A stretch of DNA of 64,000 bases, taken from positions 1 through 64,000 of the forward strand of contig JHVD01000008.1 in the NCBI GenBank assembly GCA_000619965.1, in the 5' to 3' direction. The notes under the pieces are model-generated. The model had not been told where the DNA came from, did not search any database, and was given only the letters and a program-made list of their open reading frames with translations. Made by a program: the position numbers and the translations under genes. This stretch comes from Propionibacteriaceae bacterium P6A17. GTDB taxonomy: Bacteria; Actinomycetota; Actinomycetes; Propionibacteriales; Propionibacteriaceae. Below, piece by piece: positions 36,680 through 44,169 of this stretch (position 1 is its first letter; each line of letters opens with the position of its first letter).

Positions 36680-37711
36680 TCACAGCAGCGCTACGACGAC
36701 CGCCGCGACGAGCAGCGCGAGCCCCGCGGACACCATCACGACGGGTCCGCGGGGCGACGCGTGCCCGGGACGTCGGGCCGGCCGCACGACGGTGTGCGTC
36801 AGCGCAGCGACACCCTGCGGCGCCTGCGGCGGGGACGGGACCGTCGCCGCGCCCGACGCGATCTCGCTCGGCCTCGTCGTGGGGAGCTGGTCGCGGACCT
36901 CGAACGGGGCACCGCTGGCGAACCGGTAGCTCGTCGCCCGGGTTGCGGGCGCCAGCAGCGTCGGGGCCTGGGCTGCCGCCGCGTGGCGGGCGGAGGGGTC
37001 GTCGTCGGTGAGTCCCAGCACCGCGTCGGCGAGCGGACTGGGCAGCGACGAGTGGGGCAGCGTCGCGCGTGCCCAGCGCAGGGCCTCGTCCCCCTTGACT
37101 GCGGGGTTGAGCATCCTGATGCCGACGATCCCGAGCGCGTAGAGGTCTTGCGCGGGCGACGGGCCCGATCCCCGCAGCGCCTCGGGCGGGAGGTAGCCGG
37201 GCGTGCCGTGGACGAACCCCATCTCGGTGAAGCGTGGCTCGTCCTCGCGCAGGGCGGTCCCGAAGTCGGCCAGCCGGGCGTGTGGCCTGCCATGACCGGT
37301 GGGTTCGAGCAGCACGTTGGCGGGCTTCACGTCGCGGTGCATCCATCCGGCGTCGTGTACATGCCGCAGCCCCTCGAGCAGTTGCAGGAGGATCGTCGCG
37401 GTCAGTTCGGGGGAGAGGGCGCCGTCGGCGCGCAGGTGGGCGTCGAGCGTGCCGCCGCGCACCAGCGGCATGGCGATGGCGACGTCGTCGTCCTCGGCGG
37501 CCCAGCCGTAGGGGGTGACCAGGTGGGGGTGGTCGAGTCGGACTCCCTGCTCCCGCGCGAAGCGCAGCAGCTCACCCGAGTCCTTCTGGCGCAGCACCTT
37601 GGCCGCGCAGTCGTGGCCGAGCCGACGGTCGAACGCACGCCACACGGCGCCCGAGGTGCCGGAGCCGATGTGGTCGAGCAGTTCGAAGCGTCCCGCGATC
37701 ACCTGTCCCAC
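36680..37711 (-). CDS. Membrane-anchored Ser/Thr protein kinase
   Basis: A 343-residue Hanks-type kinase. The glycine loop IGSGTSGAVW is at about 15-24, followed by the ATP Lys in CAAKVL. The catalytic loop HRDVKPANVL has Asp and Asn, DFGTA is the magnesium motif, and GTPGYLPPE is the activation-loop end. A Pro-rich juxtamembrane stretch and one C-terminal transmembrane helix (about 322-343) end the protein with no external sensor domain. Substrate and signal are unknown. The GTG at 37711 has TAGGCT 7 bases upstream. It is divergent from a secreted proline/threonine-rich protein, with 97 bases between starts. Confidence 0.9.
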   Translation of the reverse strand: MGQVIAGRFELLDHIGSGTSGAVWRAFDRRLGHDCAAKVLRQKDSGELLRFAREQGVRLDHPHLVTPYGWAAEDDDVAIAMPLVRGGTLDAHLRADGALSPELTATILLQLLEGLRHVHDAGWMHRDVKPANVLLEPTGHGRPHARLADFGTALREDEPRFTEMGFVHGTPGYLPPEALRGSGPSPAQDLYALGIVGIRMLNPAVKGDEALRWARATLPHSSLPSPLADAVLGLTDDDPSARHAAAAQAPTLLAPATRATSYRFASGAPFEVRDQLPTTRPSEIASGAATVPSPPQAPQGVAALTHTVVRPARRPGHASPRGPVVMVSAGLALLVAAVVVALL

Positions 37712-37718
37712 CCGAGGC

Positions 37719-37724
37719 AGCCTA
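37719..37724 (-). promoter_or_regulatory. -10 box of the kinase gene (leaderless)
   Basis: TAGGCT on the minus strand, 7 bases before the GTG. Confidence 0.55.
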
Positions 37725-37808
37725 GAGTGCGACGGGGCCAGTGCGCGATCGGCGACCTCCCGCGCGGCTAGGGTGTTGGGCGGCAGTCACCGAGAGGGAG
37801 GCGGTTCG

Positions 37809-39176
37809 ATGCGTCGCTGGTTGTGGGTCCCGACGATGATGCTGGCGTCCGTGATGGCAGCGTGGCCCGCCCCGTCGCAGGTGGCCGGAGCGGATGAGGC
37901 GGGGGAGCCGCTGATGCTCGTCGCGGGGCAGCGGCGCGTCACACTCGAATCACTCGACGCGGGCGCCGGCGGCGGGGCTGCGACGAGTCGACGACTGGTG
38001 GCCGTGCCCCAGCACGACGGCTGGGACGTCGAGGTGTCCGCCCGGCTGGTCCCGCCGGCGGGAGCGGCCGGGAAGCCGGACGGGCTGCGTCGGCTGGTCA
38101 TCGAGGAGTCGCGCCCCGACGGCACCCCCTGCGGCCGACGCACTTCTGGTCAGCAGCGCGGGGAGCTGGAAACCACGGATCTGACGGTCAACCTGCAGCT
38201 GGGCAGCGCTGGCCGCACCTGCGGCCGGGAGGCCGGGGAGCCGGCGCTGTTCGCGGTGACGCGCAGCGGCGACGCCTGGGCCGGACGGGGAGTGGAGGTG
38301 GAGATCAGCGTCGCCCACGTCCGGGCGGGCGACGCCGGGACGCTGCGCTCGCCGGGTGGCGCGACGGGCGACCTGCAGCCTGGCGCGCCGCGCACCCTCG
38401 CCGGGGGCAGTGGCTTCTCGGATGCCCGGGCACTGGAGCCCGGGACGACGATCGCCGACGAGGTCGGGCCCATGGGTAGGCGCTACTTCTCCATCCCCGT
38501 TGAGTACGGGCAGAGTCTGCGGGTGCGCCTCGACGTCGAGGGGCAGGCCGAGCGACGACGCCTCGGCGTCACGCCGTACAACCCGCTGCGGCAGACCCTC
38601 GCCTTCGACGGGCCGGGGGTGTCGTCGTCGGGCACCCTGTCCGTCACATGGTCCGACGAGCAGGCCTCGGCGACGGCGGCGCTGCGCCATCCGATCATGC
38701 CGGCCGCTGCGGGCTCGCTGGGGGCGCAGCGAGCTGCCGGAGTCCCGGGGACGCAGTACCTCGTCGTCGGGCTGGGCGGGGAGGGCGCGGGAGGCAACGC
38801 AGTGCGCTATGCGCTCACGGTCGACGTGTGGGGGGAGCCGCAGCAGGGCGGCTTCGAACTGGTGGCCACGCCGGAGCAGTACGAGGCCCAGTTCGGCGCC
38901 AGCCCGACGGCCAGCCCGACGCTCACCGAATCGGCGGGCACTACGCCGAGCCCGACGCCCACCGGCACCTCGACGGCGACCGAACCGACGCCGACTGAAC
39001 CCACGGGTCCGACGGCGAGCCCGACGTCCACCGAGGGCCCGACGTCTGGGCCGGAGGCGTCGCGTGCCCGGAGCGGAGCTGGCTCGACGCCGCTGGCGTT
39101 GGGACTTGGCACGGTGGGGGCCGTGCTGGTGGTCGCGGGCCTGGCCTGGGGGAGACTCAGGCGCGGCAGGGGCTGA
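37809..39176 (+). CDS. Secreted type I membrane protein with Thr/Pro-rich stalk
   Basis: A 455-residue surface protein. It has a signal peptide (about 1-28), a ~340-residue extracytoplasmic region, a stalk of Thr/Pro/Ser/Glu repeats (about 365-420), a transmembrane helix (about 428-446) and the basic tail RLRRGRG. Two cysteines in PCGRRTSGQ and TCGREAGE may pair. The ectodomain has beta-rich segments such as YFSIPVEYGQSLRVRLDVEG, the type found in pre-peptidase-like beta domains. The ATG at 37809 follows GGGAGG. The gene is back-to-back with the kinase and may be its outside partner, but there is no direct evidence. Confidence 0.75.
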   Translation: MRRWLWVPTMMLASVMAAWPAPSQVAGADEAGEPLMLVAGQRRVTLESLDAGAGGGAATSRRLVAVPQHDGWDVEVSARLVPPAGAAGKPDGLRRLVIEESRPDGTPCGRRTSGQQRGELETTDLTVNLQLGSAGRTCGREAGEPALFAVTRSGDAWAGRGVEVEISVAHVRAGDAGTLRSPGGATGDLQPGAPRTLAGGSGFSDARALEPGTTIADEVGPMGRRYFSIPVEYGQSLRVRLDVEGQAERRRLGVTPYNPLRQTLAFDGPGVSSSGTLSVTWSDEQASATAALRHPIMPAAAGSLGAQRAAGVPGTQYLVVGLGGEGAGGNAVRYALTVDVWGEPQQGGFELVATPEQYEAQFGASPTASPTLTESAGTTPSPTPTGTSTATEPTPTEPTGPTASPTSTEGPTSGPEASRARSGAGSTPLALGLGTVGAVLVVAGLAWGRLRRGRG

Positions 39177-39191
39177 GCCGCCCGGGGCCGG

Positions 39192-39662
39192 TCAGCGGCC
39201 GAAGTGCGTCTCGTCCATCGTCGCCTCGAGCGCTTGCGGCTCCTTGGGGCGACGCGTGACGAGACGGTGCGGCACCCGATCGCGCTTGTAGCTCACCGAC
39301 GAGTAGCCGTGCGGCTTCGGGTTGCCGTCCTCGTCGAGCGAGACCATCACGATCTTGTCGATCGTGATGATGTTCTCGCCGGTGAAGACGTTGCGGACGA
39401 CGGCCTTCAGCGTGAGGCTGGTGGTGCCCCAGTGCACCACCTCGAGGCCCATCTCGATGATGTCGCCCTGGCGGGCGGACGAGACGAAGTTGATCTCGCT
39501 CATGTACTTGGTGACCGTGCGCTCGTTGCCGAGCTGGATGATCGAGTAGATCGCGGCCTCCTCATCGATCCAGCGAAGGAGGCTGCCGCCGAACAGCGTC
39601 AGATTGGCGTTGAGATCCTCGGGCTTGACCCACTTGCGCGAATGGAAGTTCATCTTGGGCAC
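39192..39662 (-). CDS. YciA-like hot-dog acyl-CoA thioesterase
   Basis: A 156-residue single hot-dog thioesterase. It shows the family start FHSRKWVKPEDLN followed by TLFGGSLLRWIDEEAA, where the catalytic Asp lies, and then INFVSSARQGDIIE and a strand with NPKPHGYSS. Such enzymes form trimers of dimers and hydrolyse short to long acyl-CoA. The GTG at 39662 is preferred over ATG at 39653 because a TAGGCT box lies 8 bases before it. The open frame continues much further upstream, but that part is the remnant described at 39793. Confidence 0.85.
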   Translation of the reverse strand: MPKMNFHSRKWVKPEDLNANLTLFGGSLLRWIDEEAAIYSIIQLGNERTVTKYMSEINFVSSARQGDIIEMGLEVVHWGTTSLTLKAVVRNVFTGENIITIDKIVMVSLDEDGNPKPHGYSSVSYKRDRVPHRLVTRRPKEPQALEATMDETHFGR

Positions 39663-39670
39663 GAGGTCCA

Positions 39671-39676
39671 AGCCTA
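39671..39676 (-). promoter_or_regulatory. -10 box of the thioesterase gene (leaderless)
   Basis: TAGGCT on the minus strand, 8 bases before the GTG. Confidence 0.5.
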
Positions 39677-39792
39677 GCCGTTGCCGAAGCCCCGACGAAG
39701 TCCTCGTGACTCGTCGGTGGTCTGAGCGTTCCTGGCGTGGAGTTGTCCCGGTTGATTCGGGACAACTCCACGCCGTGCGCGAAGGCACGCCG

Positions 39793-40172
39793 TCAGGCGA
39801 AGCGCTCGCGGATCCGCGCGTACTTGCGCACGGCGACCAGCGCGTCGACCGCTCGCTCGGCCGTCCGGTAGGAGGGGAAGCCGGCCCGGGGCAGGACCAC
39901 CAGAAGCCGGTCCAGTTGGCGGTGGGGTCGGTGGGGCGTTCGGTGGCGGCGATGGATTCGTCGGCGAGGAGTTTGTCGCGTTCTTGCAGTAGGGAGGGGG
40001 AGTCGTCGGGTTCGGGGACGTCGTCCCATTGCAGGGCCCACTGGCCATCGAGCGGGGCGGGCGTGGCCCACCAGAGTGCGGCGGAGGAGGCGGCGACCTG
40101 CTCGGCGACGCGCACGAGCGCGTCGCGGACCGGGGCGGTGGCGGCGAGGAGGTCGTCGGCGGTGACTGGCAG
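39793..40172 (-). pseudogene. Decayed composite of two gene fragments
   Basis: Minus strand from 40172 to about 39890 encodes an N-terminal piece (VAEQVAASSAALWWATP, ATERPTDPTANWTGFWWSCP). It resembles the start of an uncharacterised actinobacterial family of roughly 300 residues, by recollection only. From about 39890 to 39793 a different frame gives RAGFPSYRTAERAVDALVAV and a stop, which looks like the end of another protein, possibly an ATP-grasp acyl-CoA synthetase. An AGGAGG site (40177-40182) remains, but the codon after it is CTG, not ATG. It is most simply a deletion scar. Confidence in either family is low. Confidence 0.45.
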
Positions 40173-40228
40173 GGGTCCTCCTTTGGACAGGGGCCGCCAA
40201 GTCTACGGGCGGCGGTGGGGCAAGGGGG

Positions 40229-40234
40229 TACCGT
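40229..40234 (+). promoter_or_regulatory. -10 box of the PF04020-like gene
   Basis: TACCGT ends 6 bases before the ATG at 40241. A GGAGG also lies in the short gap, so both leaderless and leadered reading are possible. Confidence 0.4.
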
Positions 40235-40240
40235 GGAGGT

Positions 40241-40618
40241 ATGAACACCGTGCTGCGCATCGTCGCGATCGCCGTCGCCACCGGCGTCGCGGTCTGGCTC
40301 GTACCGGGGCTCACGCTGACCGGCGGGGACACCGTCGGGCAGATCATGACGCTCCTGCTCGTGGCGGTGGTGATCGCGCTCGTCAACGCGATCGTGAAGC
40401 CGTTCGTGACGGCGATGAGCGCCTGTCTGGTGCTACTGACGTTCGGGTTGTTCCTGCTCGTCGTGAACGCGCTGATGCTCATGCTCTCGGGCTGGATCGC
40501 TGGCCAGGTGGGACTCGGCTTCGAGGTGGCGGGCTTCTGGCCTGCGTTGTGGGGATCGATCGTCATCTCCATCGTCAGCGCCTTGACCGGCGGTGTCCTG
40601 GGCGTCGACCGGGACTGA
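40241..40618 (+). CDS. Four-helix membrane protein of the PF04020 (phage holin IV-like) family
   Basis: A 125-residue protein with four transmembrane helices at about 4-22, 32-56, 60-84 and 92-118. The conserved VVIALVNAIVKPFV segment lies between helices two and three. The fold family is named after holins but occurs widely on chromosomes without phage genes, and no phage genes are nearby. Function is unknown, with a membrane or envelope stress role likely. Downstream is tRNA-Pro with its own promoter. Confidence 0.8.
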   Translation: MNTVLRIVAIAVATGVAVWLVPGLTLTGGDTVGQIMTLLLVAVVIALVNAIVKPFVTAMSACLVLLTFGLFLLVVNALMLMLSGWIAGQVGLGFEVAGFWPALWGSIVISIVSALTGGVLGVDRD

Positions 40619-40642
40619 CCCCGCTGGGTGCGCCGGCTCGTC

Positions 40643-40672
40643 GTGACTGCCCGCTGCGGCGTGCTGTACGAT
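40643..40672 (+). promoter_or_regulatory. Promoter of tRNA-Pro
   Basis: GTGACT (40643-40648) and TACGAT (40667-40672) are separated by 18 bases. The tRNA starts 21 bases after the -10 box. Confidence 0.6.
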
Positions 40673-40693
40673 GGGCGGGCCCGCGTGCGGGAC

Positions 40694-40769
40694 CGGGGCG
40701 TAGCGTAGTGGCTAGCGCGCCTGCTTTGGGAGCAGGAGACCGCAGGTTCGAGTCCTGTCGCCCCGACCA
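40694..40769 (+). tRNA. tRNA-Pro (TGG), CCA encoded
   Basis: Acceptor CGGGGCG (40694-40700) pairs with CGCCCCG (40759-40765), then A and CCA (40767-40769). The anticodon loop is CTTTGGG and the T-loop GGTTCGAGTCC is present. Confidence 0.95.
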
Positions 40770-40951
40770 TCGGCGCTCCCGGCCAGCGGCCAAGCTTGGG
40801 TGCTCGTCCCGGCCGGCAGCCGGGCCGGGGCTTCCTTGACGGGCCGAGCCCTCGTCGGGTGATCCCCTCCGAAATGCCCGACGAGACCCCCGCGTCTGAC
40901 GCGCCCGACAAGCTGCAACGCCTCTACCCTTGCGAGCCGAGGCGTTCGTCG

Positions 40952-41022
40952 AGCGGATGACGGGAATCGAACCCGCGTAGCCAGTTTGGAAGACTGGGGC
41001 TCTACCATTGAGCTACATCCGC
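40952..41022 (-). tRNA. tRNA-Gly (TCC)
   Basis: On the minus strand GCGGATG (41022-41016) pairs with CATCCGC (40959-40953). The anticodon loop is CTTCCAA and the T-loop GGTTCGATTCC is present. The 180 bases between this gene and tRNA-Pro hold no recognisable gene. Confidence 0.95.
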
Positions 41023-41131
41023 AGTGCCGAACGATCATAGCAGCGTCGCAGGCTTCGCGCGATCCTGCCGTGATCGCCCGTCGCGTCGAGCAGGGGCTCC
41101 CGGCCGGGATGCCACAGTTGACATCGGTCGC

Positions 41132-41137
41132 TAGGAT
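41132..41137 (+). promoter_or_regulatory. -10 box of tig
   Basis: TAGGAT lies about 38 bases before the GTG, leaving a leader of roughly 31 bases with AGGAGA at 41162-41167. TTGACA at 41118-41123 is too close to be its -35. Confidence 0.5.
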
Positions 41138-41174
41138 TGCACAGTCACATTCGTCAGTATCAGGAGACATTTTC

Positions 41175-42563
41175 GTGCCCAGCACCATTGAGCAGCTCAG
41201 CTCCACCCGGGTGAAGCTGACCGTCGAGATCCCCTTCGCCGATCTCAAGCCGCACCTCGACAAGGCCTACAAGGACATCGCCGGTCAGGTGAACATCCCC
41301 GGCTTCCGCAAGGGCAAGGTGCCGGCCGCGGTCATCGACCAGCGCTTCGGACGTGGCGTCGTGCTGCAGGAAGCCATCAACGCGGCCCTGCCCGTGGCCT
41401 ACTCCGCCGCAGTGCAGGAGCACGAACTGCTGCCGCTGGGCCAGCCCGAGATCGACGTGACGAAGCTCGAGGACGGTGACCTCGTCGAGTTCACGGCCGA
41501 GGTCGACGTGCGCCCCGACTTCACGATGCCCGTCTTCGAGGACATCGCCGTCGAGGTTGACGCCGTCGAGGCCGCCGACGACGAGCTCGAGGAGCGTCTG
41601 GAGATGCTGCGCAAGCGCTTCGCCACCACCAAGGAGGTGGGCCGCAAGGCCAAGAAGGGCGACCTGCTCACCATCGACCTCGTCGCCTCCCAGGACGGCA
41701 AGGAGCTCGACGACGCCACCGCCGAGGGCATCACCTACGAGATCGGCGACGACAAGAACATGCTCGAGGGCCTCAAGAAGGCCGTCACCGGCACCAAGGC
41801 CGGCGAGACCGTCACCTTCACGTCGAAGCTGCTGGGCGGCGCCCACCGCGGCGAGGAGGCGGAGATCACCGTCACCGTGCACAAGGTGGAGGAGCAGCAG
41901 CTCCCCGACGTCGACGACGAGTTCGCGCAGATGGTCTCCGAGTTCGACACCGTCGACGAGATGAAGGACGACCTGCGCAAGGCCGTCGAAGCGCAGGCCA
42001 AGCAGGCCCAGATCGCCGACGCCCGCGACAAGGTCGTGGAGGCCGTCGTCGAGGCCACCGAGTTCGAGCTGCCCGAGAAGCTCCTCGCCGACGACCTCGC
42101 CGCACGCCGCCAGCAGGTCGAGCAGCAGCTCGCCCGCGCGGGCCTCACGCTGCAGCAGTACCTCGAGGACTCCGAGGAGGAGGTCGACACCGAGGAGGAG
42201 TTCTGGGCCGAGCTCGACAAGCGCGGCGAGCAGGCCCTCCGCGCCCAGATCATTCTCGACAAGTACGCCGAGGAGCAGGCCGTCGAGGTGTCCCAGCAGG
42301 ATCTCACCGAGCTCATCTTCCAGAAGGCGCAGATGAACGGCACGTCGCCGCAGGATGAGATCAACCACATGATGGAGCACAACCACATGGGTGAGTGGAT
42401 GGCCGAGATTCGTCGCGGCAAGGCACTCGCGCAGATCTGCGCCCTCGCCGTCGTGAAGGATGCCGACGGCAACACCGTCGAAATGCCGCAGCCGGTGTCC
42501 GCAGAGGAGCCGGTCGTCGTCGAGGCCGACGAGGACACCACCGACGAGGCCGAGCAGGCCTGA
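41175..42563 (+). CDS. tig: Trigger factor
   Basis: A 462-residue ribosome-associated chaperone and prolyl isomerase that receives nascent chains at the exit tunnel. The ribosome-binding tail has the signature GFRKGKVPAAVIDQRFG. A FKBP-like PPIase domain follows (about 160-245, KGDLLTIDLVA, FTSKLLGG). The long helical C-terminal cradle ends in an acidic tail typical of Actinobacteria. The GTG at 41175 has AGGAGA 7 bases upstream. It precedes the Clp genes, the common order tig-clpP-clpX, but here a foreign-looking gene and repeats lie between. Confidence 0.97.
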   Translation: MPSTIEQLSSTRVKLTVEIPFADLKPHLDKAYKDIAGQVNIPGFRKGKVPAAVIDQRFGRGVVLQEAINAALPVAYSAAVQEHELLPLGQPEIDVTKLEDGDLVEFTAEVDVRPDFTMPVFEDIAVEVDAVEAADDELEERLEMLRKRFATTKEVGRKAKKGDLLTIDLVASQDGKELDDATAEGITYEIGDDKNMLEGLKKAVTGTKAGETVTFTSKLLGGAHRGEEAEITVTVHKVEEQQLPDVDDEFAQMVSEFDTVDEMKDDLRKAVEAQAKQAQIADARDKVVEAVVEATEFELPEKLLADDLAARRQQVEQQLARAGLTLQQYLEDSEEEVDTEEEFWAELDKRGEQALRAQIILDKYAEEQAVEVSQQDLTELIFQKAQMNGTSPQDEINHMMEHNHMGEWMAEIRRGKALAQICALAVVKDADGNTVEMPQPVSAEEPVVVEADEDTTDEAEQA

Positions 42564-42578
42564 CGGCCCAAGCCTGAT

Positions 42579-42612
42579 TCGGGGCGGTCCGGGGTTTCCC
42601 GGGCCGCCCCGA
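42579..42612 (+). terminator. Hairpin terminator after tig
   Basis: CGGGGCGG at 42580-42587 pairs with CCGCCCCG at 42604-42611, with further pairing inside and no T-run. Confidence 0.65.
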
Positions 42613-42623
42613 TTGCGTCTGCC

Positions 42624-42762
42624 CGCGGTGGGCCGGAGGGTGTCGTCGGGGTGGCTGGTTTGCGTTAGTCCGCGGTGGGCCGGAGGGTGTCGTCGGGGTG
42701 GCTCGTGGGCGTCAGTCCGCGGTGGGCCGGGGTGTGTCGTCGGGGTGGCTCGTGGGCGGCGT
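42624..42762. repeat. 47-bp tandem repeat, three copies
   Basis: CGCGGTGGGCCGG starts at 42624, 42671 and 42718, exactly 47 bases apart. Each is followed by GTGTCGTCGGGGTGGCT. The third copy diverges at its end. The 477 bases between tig and the next gene hold only repeats. Confidence 0.85.
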
Positions 42763-42794
42763 GCTCGAGCCCGGAGGCCTGTCGGGCCTTGCGG

Positions 42795-42942
42795 GGCGTG
42801 TTCGGTCTTGCCGGGTCTGTCCGAGTTCGTGGGGCGTGTTCGGGTTTGTGGGGCGTGCTCGCGTTTGTGCGGCTTGTTCGCCGGTTTGCCCGCGTTCTTC
42901 GATTTCGCCCGCTCCATAGCCCGGGCAAAACCGAAGAAGACG
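42795..42942. repeat. Short TTTGTGGGGCGTGTTCG repeats and upstream hairpin copy
   Basis: Degenerate ~20-bp units (GGGGCGTGTTCGG, GGGGCGTGCTCGC, GCGGCTTGTTCGC) lead into an imperfect palindrome at 42897-42936, stem CTTCG-TTT-GCCCG. The segment 42864-42942 aligns to 44013-44089 after the next gene, in the same direction. Confidence 0.75.
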
Positions 42943-43027
42943 CGCCAGGCGCGGGACCCGGCGGCGGGCCGTGGGCGAGTTTTCCACAGGTTTGGACGGG
43001 CCCCTTGGCGGAACGTCGCGTTTCGGC

Positions 43028-43033
43028 TGGAAT
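43028..43033 (+). promoter_or_regulatory. Weak -10 box of the AbiEi-like gene
   Basis: TGGAAT ends 7 bases before the ATG at 43041. No ribosome-binding site is seen. Confidence 0.35.
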
Positions 43034-43040
43034 CTAGGCC

Positions 43041-43997
43041 ATGGACAAGACGCTGCTGACGCACGCCGAGTTGCTCGCCACCGGTCTGACCCCAGACGAC
43101 ATCACTCGCCTGCGCCGGGCGGGGACGTTGCACCGCGTCTGCCGCGGGGTCTACGCCCGTCACGTGCCTGAGGACGAGGAGGGGAGGCACCTGCAGCTCG
43201 TCGCGGCCTGTGCCCGACGACACCCCTCGGCCCTCGTCGCCAGCCACGTGTCGGCGGCGGTCATCCACGGATTGCCCGTGCGACGGGGAGCGCTCGGCCG
43301 GGCGTCGTTCATCCGCCCAGAGGGAGGGCACGCGGGGCGCTCGCAGGCGACGTGCATCCGCGCGCTGTCGCTGCAGGAGCAGGAGTACACGACGGTCAAC
43401 GGCCAGTTGGTGACCTCCCTGGCCCGCACGGTCGCCGACATCGCGCGCACCGAGCCCCAGGTGTGGGGCGTGGCCGCCGTCGACGTGGCGCTGCGCAGAG
43501 GCATCCAGCGAGAGGAGATCGTCGCGATCCTCGACGCCGACCCCACTCGCCACGGAACATGGAAGGCGAGGGCCGTCGTCGAGTTTGGGGACGCGCGCGC
43601 CGAGTCGCCGCTCGAGTCGATCAGCCGGTTCCACATGGCGACGCTGGGGCTGCCGGCGCCCGAGCTACAGGTCGAGTTCTTCGACGAGCAGGGGGACTTC
43701 GTCGCACGCTCCGAGTTCTTCTGGCGGGACAGGAGCGTCGTCGGCGAGTGCCACGGGGTCAGCAAGTACACGACGCTCGTCGCGGAGGGGTCATCGGCCG
43801 AGTCGGTGCTCAGGGCGCAGCTCGCCCGGACGGCTCGACTGCGCGCGCTCGGCCTGCATGTGGTCGAGTGGGGCTGGGACGTCGCCCAGGACCAGGACGC
43901 GCTCGGTGCCGTGCTCGGACCGGCGCTGGTACAGGGCACCGGTCGATCGTGGCCCAGGGCCGGGGCGCAGGCGTGGTGCAGGCCCTCGTCGCAATGA
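43041..43997 (+). CDS. AbiEi-like winged-helix protein with C-terminal restriction-fold-like domain
   Basis: A 318-residue protein. The N-terminal part (about 1-60) looks like the AbiEi-type winged helix (LLATGLTPDDITRLRRAGTL, VCRGVYAR). A middle region has SHVSAAVIHGLPV and TSLARTVADIAR. The C-terminal part (about 185-290) has spaced acidic and Lys residues: SPLESISRFHMA, PELQVEFFDEQGDFVARSEF, then VVGECHGVSKY. That is the pattern of DUF559/Vsr-like nuclease folds, with E, then D/E, then E-x-K-like, although the usual Lys is replaced by Cys-His here. Such proteins are common orphans in Actinobacteria. It sits between related hairpin repeats. No toxin partner gene (AbiEii) is adjacent. Confidence 0.65.
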   Translation: MDKTLLTHAELLATGLTPDDITRLRRAGTLHRVCRGVYARHVPEDEEGRHLQLVAACARRHPSALVASHVSAAVIHGLPVRRGALGRASFIRPEGGHAGRSQATCIRALSLQEQEYTTVNGQLVTSLARTVADIARTEPQVWGVAAVDVALRRGIQREEIVAILDADPTRHGTWKARAVVEFGDARAESPLESISRFHMATLGLPAPELQVEFFDEQGDFVARSEFFWRDRSVVGECHGVSKYTTLVAEGSSAESVLRAQLARTARLRALGLHVVEWGWDVAQDQDALGAVLGPALVQGTGRSWPRAGAQAWCRPSSQ

Positions 43998-44012
43998 CGG
44001 CGGCTGTCCGAT

Positions 44013-44089
44013 TTCGTGGGGCTTGTTCGGGGATTTGCACGGGGTCTTCGAACTTGCCCGGCTTATAGGGTGGGCAAGCTCGAAGAACG
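44013..44089. repeat. Downstream hairpin copy flanking the AbiEi-like gene
   Basis: The imperfect palindrome CTTCGA...GCCC / GGGC...TCGAAG lies at 44046-44085. Together with TTCGTGGGGCTTGTTCGGGG before it, it aligns in direct orientation to 42864-42942. Confidence 0.75.
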
Positions 44090-44157
44090 CCTCGGCGCGT
44101 GCCGTCGGCCCACCGCGAACATGCACGTCGGTCCTTGGGTGGGCTTGTCGAGGCCGC

Positions 44158-44163
44158 TAAGTT
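44158..44163 (+). promoter_or_regulatory. -10 box of clpP1P2 (leaderless)
   Basis: TAAGTT ends 6 bases before the GTG at 44170. No Clp-type heat-shock or ClgR repeat is obvious nearby. Confidence 0.5.
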
Positions 44164-44169
44164 GGGTGC

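Noticed and set aside
40241-40618. Prophage inferred from a holin-family gene
   Set aside because: PF04020-type four-helix proteins are common chromosomal genes, and no other phage genes are nearby.
42665-43037. Several 60-200 codon plus-strand frames between tig and the AbiEi-like gene
   Set aside because: They read through the 47-bp and short tandem repeats and give repetitive WLVGVSPRW-type peptides with no RBS or promoter.
41160-43634. 824-codon minus-strand frame antisense to tig
   Set aside because: It has Leu/Val/Asp-rich low-complexity composition caused by third-position GC bias of tig. There is no domain, no RBS and no promoter.
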